Source: Ophiosphaerella korrae | Lineage: Eukaryota > Ascomycota > Dothideomycetes > Pleosporales > Phaeosphaeriaceae | DNA: 64,000 nt | Assembly (NCBI GenBank): GCA_028456385.1 | Contig: JALNQF010000033.1 | Coordinates: 1-64,000, forward strand | Direction: 5' to 3' | Shown: piece by piece, positions 56,430 through 64,000 of the stretch | Layout: each line of letters starts with the position of its first letter | Numbering within the stretch: position 1 is the first letter of the stretch | Position numbers and translations under genes: made by a program | The notes under the pieces: generated by a model | The model's input: the letters and a program-made list of their open reading frames with translations, nothing else | Told to the model about the DNA's origin: nothing | Database searches by the model: none

Positions 56430-57430
56430 ACTAAGCAGCTACGTGTCCCATCTGATATGATATACCCCCAGCCAGCACAGGCCGTGTAACCACACCGCCG
56501 TCTCACTTGCCTTCAACCGTCGTCTCAACTACCGTCAAACGCCATCTCGACTTCCTTCAACACTCCCCCGAAGTGAAATGGTACCATGGCAGCAACAAAT
56601 AAACATTCCAAAACATTCGCTCCATCATTCCACTACACCTGTCCTTTTCCCATCAAAAAAAAAAAAAAAACTATCTAGCATACCCAGCTGTTTCAACATG
56701 ACAGTCAACGTAGGTAGGTGGAGCGCTTTCGTGCAGACGTCAGCTGTGTTCTCAGCTGAAGATACGTGCTCAACACCAAAATCCCTAGCTAAAAATTTCT
56801 CTCAGACGTAGTGATAGTGAACTGCGATGTTATTGGATCTCGAATCCAAGCGAGGGTCTTGTATCAGTGACATTGCTGGCTCGTTGTCTGTTCTTAGTCC
56901 AAAGCCGTATGAGAACAACGTTGCTTGAATCCTGAATTTCGACAACTCAGTGAGAGCGACGACTACATCGACGGCGGCAGTGACAGCAAGATTGAGCGCG
57001 GCGATGATAGCAATTCAGATGATGATGACGAGGCAAGTGACGACACCTATCTATCCGAACATATGTATCTCAAGACTCGCAAGCTTGTTGCACATGAACA
57101 TGAATCGAAAGACAAGGAACTCCAGTTCCCTCCAAATCTTCCGAGTACACGGTACATGTACTGGGTCATTGGTGGCCCTCTTGATATAAACGTATGTCCC
57201 AACGAGGGTGAAGTAGCGCAAGTAGCCAAGGAGGTCGACTGCTCAACAAGTATCCTCTCGACATTGATCCTGCTATGTAACTAGATTCTCCATGGCTCTC
57301 CGCCAATGGACAAAGTGGAGAGGAAGCAGCAGCAGCCAAATTACACTCAGGCTGCGGGGGATCTCTCTTCTGAATAGCCATAAGATACGTATGAACAATC
57401 TAATGCTTATTATACAGAGGCTATACGGTC
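56430..57430. other. Orphan acidic frame and poly-A tract
   Basis: A 16-A homopolymer occupies 56655-56670. From 56925 to 57284 one frame is open without an ATG at its start; it encodes an acidic run (SNSDDDDEASDD) and then RYMYWVIGGPLDINVC. It could be an exon of a gene I cannot assemble, or a relic. Confidence 0.35.
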
Positions 57431-58117
57431 TTGTTTCTATTGTACACATCTAGCAGTGGTGTTGGGCTGAGCGATGTTCCCGCTTTTTCAGTTGATGTGA
57501 GCAGAGTACCTCGCTTTTGTTGTCCTCTCATGAACCATGATTCAGACCAGGGGCAATTGGCCTTGTACAAACCTTTTCGATACATCCGAGGGCTGTCTAT
57601 TCGGCCTCAGCCATGTAGCCTACCCTCTTGCTCGATCTGGGCGCAGACAATTGGCCGCATCGTGAGATTTGGGCTGCCATTTGAGTGTGCGGTGATAGCG
57701 TATATCGTGCCCGGTACCCACAACGTTCTGCAATACAGCACCATGATGAAGAATGCCCTGACTACTATTGCGGAACTTATGTGTGATGTTCGTAGCCGCG
57801 ACGAGGCTATGGCTAGAGTGACCAAGGTCTCGTTTTTTGAACTATGACACTTCCATGGGTTCGGGGACACTCTGGTAGATGACCGCCAGGATGGGTTCAA
57901 AGAACTGGTCAAGACTGGAAAGGTTGACATGAATCTCGACTCTAATGAGAAGTTCCTGCGGATCCTCAACGTTGTGATGGGAAAGAGCGTTAAAATCACC
58001 GCGTCCAACGCGAGTAACTACGAGGTTACACGTACGTACCTTATGTTCTGCAAGTATGCGCCTCTCATGACTGCAAGCAAGTTTCCTGACTGCCATCCAT
58101 ATCAGAATGAGAGATAA
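57431..58117 (+). pseudogene. Open frame broken by a single stop
   Basis: One reading frame runs 229 codons with only one internal stop (TGA 57845-57847). There is no ATG at its beginning. Parts look protein-like: PFRYIRGLSIRPQP, FECAVIAYIVPGTHNVLQY, ELVKTGKVDMNLDSNEKFL. A 63-bp GT-AG interval starting at the GTCTCG just before the stop would remove it in frame, so this is either a decayed orphan or an exon pair with a weak donor. No family recognised. Confidence 0.3.
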
Positions 58118-58406
58118 GGTACAATTTGCAAGATGAAGCCTGGGTAAGAGTCCTTAATGGCATCTAAGAGTTTAGGACTATTCACAGGAATGGCATTATT
58201 CTAGTCTGAGGCATTGTGGTGAGCTCATCGAAGATAGTGTCCATGTAAGTAAGTGATGAGGCGGGACGAGCGGTCCAGGGCTCTGTATCAAATGCTAACT
58301 AGTATTACAGCGTATACACCCCAAGTAACCAGACCCTCATATTGAAACATAATACATACGCGAATCAAAATGGGTTCATATTTACAAACAAGTCAGTAGC
58401 CCAGCC
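58118..58406. other. 3' flank of the SHG1 gene
   Basis: Short spacer; nothing recognised. Confidence 0.6.
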
Positions 58407-60632
58407 TCATCGCCTTCTATCACGACTCACACTCCTCGTCCGACTCCTTGCACGCCGTCTCCTATCCCTATCACCACGATCCTTATCTCTACCTCCATCT
58501 CGACTTCTGCTCCGATCTCTGCCTTTCTTCTCCGAGCCCTTGTCATCCCCGCCACCACCAGGCATCCAGCGATCCGACTCATCGAAGCGGTTCCCCCTGG
58601 ACCTACCGCCCTCCCAACGGTCATAGTCCCTAGATCTGTAGCCTCTAGTGCGCTCGCGACTATCATCGCGTCTATCATCTCGCTTGCGAGGGCGGTCGTC
58701 ATCGCGCCTCCGATCCCGGCTGTCTTCGTGCTTGCGGTCACGGCTTTCTTCTGGCTTACGAGTTTCTGCGGCGGCTGGGGCTGGGGCTGGGTCGGCGACA
58801 CCACCTCTCGGCACATATCTATCTATACCGTCTGGACTTCTGGAACGCGACCGGTGACGGTGTCGTGTAGATGAGTGATCACGCGTTCGATGGCCGCCTC
58901 GAGACTGAGAGGCGGATCGGTCGCGATGGCGGTCGTGGTCACGGTGGCGGTCGTAGTTGCGATCCTTGGGCGCTGGGCTTCGTGACTGGTAACGTGACTT
59001 GCGGCGGCGGCTACTATGGGTTTCACGGGAGCGGCTGCGGCTCCCGCGGCGAGCTCGTCGGTCCACACGATCATCGCGTTGTCGATAGCCGTGTCTGTCA
59101 TCGTCTCTGCGGGATCTCCGATCATAACGACTTCCGCGAGACGGAGAACGGGTCCTGCTACGTCTTCTCAAGCTCGAACTATGTGCAATACTGGGTGACT
59201 TGGAGATACCTCGCGACCTGTCGCCTTTTGATGGTAGAGGAGGCGCGGTCTCCCAGCGAGGTTTTTCTCCCTCCTGCTGTGATGTTTCTGTTCGTGGCGC
59301 ATCCTCCATGCGCATATCATTCTCTCTTGGAGTCGCAGGTTCTTTGCTGGGTGATCGAAGGGCTGGTGATTGCGACTTGCTATCAAGCTTTGCTAGCCGG
59401 GCAGCAGCCGGGTCTCGAGGAACAAGCGACTTAGGCGGATGTGCTTTGCGCATTGGGGGTTCGAGAGACTCTGATCGTTCTAGTACAGGCCGTTGTCGAG
59501 ACCTTTTCATCTGCTCGCTCTCTTGCAAAAGAAGTTGTAAAGCTAAGTCGTCATCCACCTTGATATCTTCTGGCTTGATTGCCTTTATACGCTCATGCGA
59601 CCTGCTCCTACTCGCTCGTTTGCTTCTGTCGCGACCATGAGCTCGATCTCGTGATCGGTCGCGCTCAGGTGTCCTACTTCGTCCGCGGCTACTCCGGTAT
59701 CGCCCACCACGACCACGATCTTGATCAAGTTCCTCTTCTATACGCCGTGTCCGGGCGGCATCCTCTTCGCGGATCTTCCTTAGGCGAGCCTCTCGATTTG
59801 CCTCGTGCTCCTCTTTTTCCTTTTCTATACGCCTCCGTTCCTCTTCCTTCCTCTGTTCCATCCGTTCTCGTTCTTGACGTCGACGCTCTTCATCCTCCTT
59901 TTCACGCCTCTCACGCTCCATGCGCCTCCGTTCCTTCTCTCTTTGACGCTCTTCCTCGCGCGCCTTCTCCTGTTCTCTTTCCAGACGTTTGCGCTCTTCT
60001 TTCTTGGCCCTTTCTTCACGTTCGATCTGGCGTTCATGCTCAAGCTCCTTCTCCTTGATTGCTTCTCGTTCCTGTCGCCGTACCTCAGCCTCTTGCGCCC
60101 ATTCTTCTTCCGTCTTGCTTCCTCGTGCCTCTTCTTCGGCGGCCGCTTCTGGGCCAATTTCGAGGGTTCGGTACTCTCGCATCTTGGGTAGGCCTTGGTC
60201 CTTGATCAACTTGTCAAGCAAAGTGCTGACCGTGTTCATGATATTGGCATATATGTTCTTGCGCTCTCCTGCGCCTTCGATGAGGGTCGTCGCCATGTGG
60301 GGGTCTTTGGAAAGCAATGATGGGTTGGCGTCGGTCTCATCTTCGACGAGGTCTTTGAGGGCAGTCAATAGGTCGTCTTTGGCAGGCTATTGGAGAAAGG
60401 GTTAGCTTTGTACGTAGTCGTTGAGAGGAGTTGTACGTACGCTTGCCTCATACTGTGCCAGTAACTCCTTGCGAATACTGTCGTACTGGCCCTTTTTGCG
60501 AAAGGTGTGGACGAGAGTGTCAATGGCCAGCCGCTTTGATTGCGGCAAAGGCAGCTCGGACGGCCTAAGTTTTTTGCGTACATTCTGAGGGCCGTCGCCT
60601 TCAAGCGTCCGTTTACGAGTCACATCTGCCAT
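58407..60632 (-). CDS. SHG1: COMPASS (Set1C) subunit SHG1, BOD1/SHG1 domain
   Basis: Exons (minus) 60632-60441 and 60386-58407, 723 residues; the 54-bp intron has a GTACGT donor and GCTAACC branch. The BOD1/SHG1 domain is at about 35-150: IDTLVHTFRKKGQYDSIRKE across LLAQYEAS/PAKDDLL to NIYANIMNTVSTLLDKLIKD. A highly charged ER/K-rich helix of roughly 150 residues (repeats such as EREQEKAREEERQREKER) follows, then a 400-residue RS/RD/RDR-rich tail like that of splicing factors. Shg1 is a small accessory subunit of the H3K4 methyltransferase complex in yeast (142 residues); the charged extension is typical of filamentous fungi. The domain call is firm, the COMPASS role inferred from the family. 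Confidence 0.82.
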
Positions 60633-61062
60633 GTATGGAGCGTGAGGTTGTGGCTGGCGGTTGAGTATGACTTTTGCGAGTTATGTCTTGTGATGGATCG
60701 GGTATGCAGGGACAGCGCGTGCGACCAGCGATCGGTTGACTTGGGTAGTACAATTCCGGATGAGTGTACCTAATGCGAAAGTCGAAGACGGATGAGTGCA
60801 TGGAGGTGAGCTTTCCTCTATCAGCCTTGTGCGTCATCCAGAGACGGAAGGTAAAGGCCGCGTCGGGCCAGCTGCTCCCTACTGCACGGATCCATGTGCC
60901 GTGCTTGGCATATCGGAGCTTCGCAAGCCAGCCACAGCGATGCCCTCATCCGGCACCACCGCCGCAACCTCACAACCCTGCCAATCTCACGACCTACCTG
61001 CAAGTCGTCTAGCACATCGGTCCGTGAAAGTACGGATACATACACAGTCTACAACAGCCACA
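60633..61062. promoter_or_regulatory. Bidirectional promoter SHG1/complex-I-like gene
   Basis: 430 bp between head-to-head starts; no defined element recognised. Confidence 0.45.
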
Positions 61063-61383
61063 ATGGTCCACAAAGTCTTGTTCTGGAGTAGTTTTGGTAA
61101 TATTCCTGACATATGCGCCCACCCCCAGAGCTGTATGCTGACGACAATAGGCATTGCTGCACGACTATGGCAGCTCGGCATTGAAATGCGGCCGCTCTTC
61201 AACAAGGAGTCCCTCTGGGTCTATCCCGTCTACGCTGGCATTGGCGGCAGCTTCGGATACTGGCTCATGGGAGTCGAGAACCAGCAATTCAGGCTCCTTG
61301 CCGACCGACGAGACCAATTGTTGGAGAAGCGTGCACGGAGAAAGGCACGCGAGGAGGCAACACTTGCATCTGAGCAATCATAG
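61063..61383 (+). CDS. Small mitochondrial membrane protein, probable complex I accessory subunit
   Basis: Exons 61063-61096 and 61151-61383, 88 residues; the 54-bp intron (GTAATA donor, GCTGAC branch, TAG acceptor) joins VLFWSSFG to IAARLWQLGIEMRPLFNKES. One hydrophobic segment (LWVYPVYAGIGGSFGYWLMG) sits in the middle, and a strongly basic/acidic helix (RRDQLLEKRARRKAREE) at the C-terminus. The layout fits the single-pass accessory subunits of NADH:ubiquinone oxidoreductase, and similar fungal proteins are annotated that way as far as I recall; I cannot name the subunit with certainty. Alternative: another small inner-membrane protein. Confidence 0.7.
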   Translation: MVHKVLFWSSFGNIPDICAHPQSCMLTTIGIAARLWQLGIEMRPLFNKESLWVYPVYAGIGGSFGYWLMGVENQQFRLLADRRDQLLEKRARRKAREEATLASEQS

Positions 61384-61895
61384 ACATACTCAACCGCCAA
61401 GGGACACAAAGTGGGGAGACTCGATGTTCAGAACGAAGAGCTCGCCAGGGTGGGAGAATGCAAGCCTCCATCATGTAGGCATTAGCGCTGCCAATTACAG
61501 CAGCGTCTTGCCAGAGCTTGGTGGGCATGGCGTAATTGCATGGACGCAGGGGAACACAGATAGCAGGGCGCGTTGATTCTTCCCAACTTCTTTCGAGCTA
61601 AGGACTCGCACTGTATAAACCTCTCAAAAATCAAAAATATGCTACAACTCTGCAATATGCGACGCTCAACTTGGACCAAAAATGCGAGATTTTGCCTATT
61701 GCAGCAACGCATGACGCGCCGAATACTCAGACGGATTAGGAAGGCTTAGTGCATGACTAACTTGAACTTGTGAAGTAGCAGCCTCGACTTTTTTGTCGAT
61801 CAGAACACCTTGTCGTCAAAATGTGTTGAGATAAGACTATCGCGACCCTCGGCGGTCAGCAATCTCCATTCCTCAATCACCAGCCCCACTTCATC
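61384..61895. other. Intergenic region upstream of the CofD-like gene
   Basis: 512 bp with only short frames; contains the promoter of the next gene. Confidence 0.55.
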
Positions 61896-63533
61896 ATGTC
61901 TCCCGGCACCGAAGTATTTTTGACACTCAATGGCGACGTGAACACCACAGTACAGCCGAGCAGCAACAGTCTCAAAGCAAAAGGCATTGTCGTGTTCTCT
62001 GGCGGAAGTGCCGCAAATAACTTAGTCGATATATTCAAAACAGTGCGCGAAGACAAAAAGTGCCCTTTAAGCTATGTTATTCCTATCAGTGACAACGGTG
62101 GAAGCTCATCTGAGCTGATCAGGGTCTTTGGTGGCCCAGGTATGCATACAGCGGAATACGGTTTGACGAAAACTAACTCCAAAAAGGTATTGGCGATGTG
62201 CGAAGTACGTATTGAGCTTCTCAGCCAGATTCAAGTACTCATCAACCTGTCTCAGGTCGTCTTGTTCGTCTTATCCCAGATGATCCAGACAATGATGACA
62301 GCGAGAAAGCGGCTATCAAGGCCTTCTTTAACCATCGATTGCCAAAAGAGCGAATCTCGGCAAGGCAAGAATGGCTTGAGATTGTAGAGGCAGAACATGC
62401 CCTTTGGACAAACATCTCGACAGCGAAGAAAGAGCTCATCAGATCAATACTCAATGTGGTTGCGTTTGAGATAGTCAAACGTCGCCGCCCGTCTTCAAGT
62501 TTTGATTTTTCTAGTGCTAGTATTGGTAACTTTTTCTTGACTGGGTATGTCCTATTTTCCATATTCATCTGATCCTCATACCTACATTCGTCATCCCTTC
62601 TCTTGGTCAATGGCTAACCATAAAAGTGCCCGCCTTTTTACTGGATCATTCGAGTCCGCCATCTACCTCCTTTCTAGCATATGCTCAGTGCCTAGCCACA
62701 CTTCAGTTTTGCCCGTTATCAACACAAATTTCACACACCACATCTCAGTTGGCCTTGCGAATGGTGATGTAATCACTGGCCAAAATTCTATTTCTCATCC
62801 CTCGATTACGACCGCGCTTGAATTTGGTGGCCCTCCATCAGTATCCGACGAAGTTGAGGAACACGATCGAATCGAAGACGCCAATCTCCCAGGCTCTCTA
62901 CCGACCCTGAGAAAGCAGTACATCACCTTCTCCAAAGCTGACGAGGAAGAACTCCCTGCCAGGATTGAGCGTTTATGGTATATCAACCCGTATGGTCAAG
63001 AAATCCGCCTCGCCGCCAACCCCATGGTACTAAATGCTTTGAACGACGCACAAGCCATCATATACAGCATAGGCTCCCTCTATACATCTATCGTCCCCTC
63101 GCTCGTACTAAAAGGCATTGGTCAAGCTATTGAGAATCCTTCGATACGTCACAAAATTCTCATTCTGAACTCGACCATTGACCGCGAAACAGGGCCGTCG
63201 TCACAACCCTACTCGGCTTTAGACTTTATCGCCGCCATCGCCAAAGCCTGCGAGGAATCAAAGGGCATCAACAATCCGTTAGATAAGAGTAAGTATACTC
63301 GATATGTAACGCATCTTATCCATTTGCAAGGACCTGGCACGCCAGTTGTGAACAAGGAGGAATTGAAGAGTTTGGGCATCGAGGCGATCAGAGTATATGG
63401 CAGGAGAAACGAGGGAGAGAATTTCGTCAGGTATGATGAGCGTGGGTTGATTCAGGCGCTTGAGGTTACGATGGGGAAGAGAGATCCCAGGGTACCAAGC
63501 CGAAGGAATACGTTGGAGGCGCAAGTCAAGTAG
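61896..63533 (+). CDS. CofD-like (UPF0052) family protein
   Basis: Exons 61896-62139, 62187-62204, 62256-62544 and 62627-63533, 485 residues; introns 47, 51 and 82 bp. Exon 2 is only 18 bp and encodes the core of GPGIGDVRSRLVRLIPDD, the family's signature, so its existence is well supported. Other motifs: VVFSGGSAANNLVDIF, PISDNGGSSSELIR and SIGNFFLTGARLFTGSFESA, then AQAIIYSIGSLYTSIVPSLV. Bacterial and archaeal CofD (2-phospho-L-lactate transferase) acts in coenzyme F420 synthesis, and YvcK of the same fold binds UDP-sugars; fungal members (yeast YNL011C) have no proven function. A cytosolic nucleotide-sugar or phosphate-transfer role is inference. Confidence 0.9.
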
Positions 63534-64000
63534 AGTTTGGGTGGATAGTGTGAGGCAGTGATGGTCTGGATTACTATATTGTTTATTATCAATCAAGCGG
63601 GTTTGTTATCGGTGAGTATAGACATATCAGAACCCGTAATGATGCAGCGTTTTTCCAAACATAACAAATTGCTTCCAAGAGAGCAATATCAGCCTCAATT
63701 GGTGTCAACTTTTCACTCTCATTGTAATACACAAAGATTATTTTGTCACCAGTGATGGTAACTTCCACCCAATGAGAGAGAATCCCAGTCCATCGCTGCG
63801 TCTTTGATGTTTCGCTGATAGTCTTCCTGTTTAGCCAACGTAAAATTTGTACTTGTAAATTCATGTTACAGAATCACATGCTATGCCATGTCATCTCACC
63901 AATATGTAATTTTTTGATAAAACGAGAGAGTAGGAAATGACTCTCTTTGCATCAGCACTAGACGTATACAAAGAAAAATGTACTTCTAAAAATAGTTCAA
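63534..64000 (-). CDS. Doubtful 91-residue frame at the window edge
   Basis: On the minus strand, ATG 63864 opens 91 codons to a stop at 63589 (MNLQVQILRWLNRKTISETS...FVYYNESEKLTPIEADIALL). Parts look amphipathic and protein-like, but there is no recognisable domain, and the frame overlaps the 3' flank of the CofD-like gene. It may be the last exon of a gene entering from the right, or chance. The remainder of the interval shows nothing else. Confidence 0.2.

Overview
The window is nuclear DNA of a filamentous ascomycete, most likely a Dothideomycete of the Pleosporales type. The evidence is many short GT-AG introns (about 44-120 bp) with CTAAC/CTGAC-like branch sites, dense core eukaryotic genes on both strands, a GPI cell-wall protein, a small secreted cysteine protein, and an AT-rich block nearly empty of CpA/TpG dinucleotides, as left by RIP (repeat-induced point mutation). 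The order is inferred from style; nothing in the sequence names a species.

Layout. 1-1.8 kb: RIP-degraded transposon with a pogo/Fot1-like transposase tail. 1.8-5.6 kb: gene-poor, with one small secreted protein (4.4 kb). 5.6-9.7 kb: F-box/RCC1 protein (SAF1-like) head-to-head with eIF2B delta. 9.7-14.1 kb: gene-poor, one orphan membrane protein. 14.1-17.5 kb: PEX4-like E2, exosome RRP46 and an unknown four-helix membrane protein. 19-25.6 kb: ADGF/CECR1-type adenosine deaminase, a UPF0643 protein and telomere protein POT1. 26-36.4 kb: importin alpha, DUG3 glutamine amidotransferase, HOT13-like CHY zinc finger, triosephosphate isomerase, mitoribosomal mL43, U1-70K and uracil phosphoribosyltransferase. 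36.9-48.6 kb: fluoride exporter, an unknown protein with a duplicated domain, DOT1, a GPI protein and a RhoGAP. 49.5-54.1 kb: TIM9, a possible small orphan, a DCG1-like racemase and an F-box protein. 54.1-58.3 kb: gene-poor island with a RING-H2 orphan and decayed frames. 58.4-63.5 kb: SHG1 (COMPASS), a small complex-I-like mitochondrial protein and a CofD-like (UPF0052) protein.

Most genes are housekeeping and functionally independent. The main shared architecture is head-to-head pairs with short intergenic promoters: SAF1/eIF2B, PEX4/RRP46, POT1/importin, HOT13/TPI, mL43/U1-70K, UPRT/FEX, orphan/DOT1, RhoGAP/TIM9 and SHG1/complex I. Gene models were rebuilt by hand from splice signals, reading phase and family conservation; several contain short exons (8, 15 and 18 bp) and two use apparent GC-AG introns.

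I see no convincing undescribed multi-gene system. The best leads are the secreted cysteine protein beside the RIP block, the duplicated-domain orphan at 39-40 kb, the adenosine deaminase homologue with a nuclear-type basic motif and an altered active-site Asp pair, and the CofD homologue in an organism not expected to make coenzyme F420.
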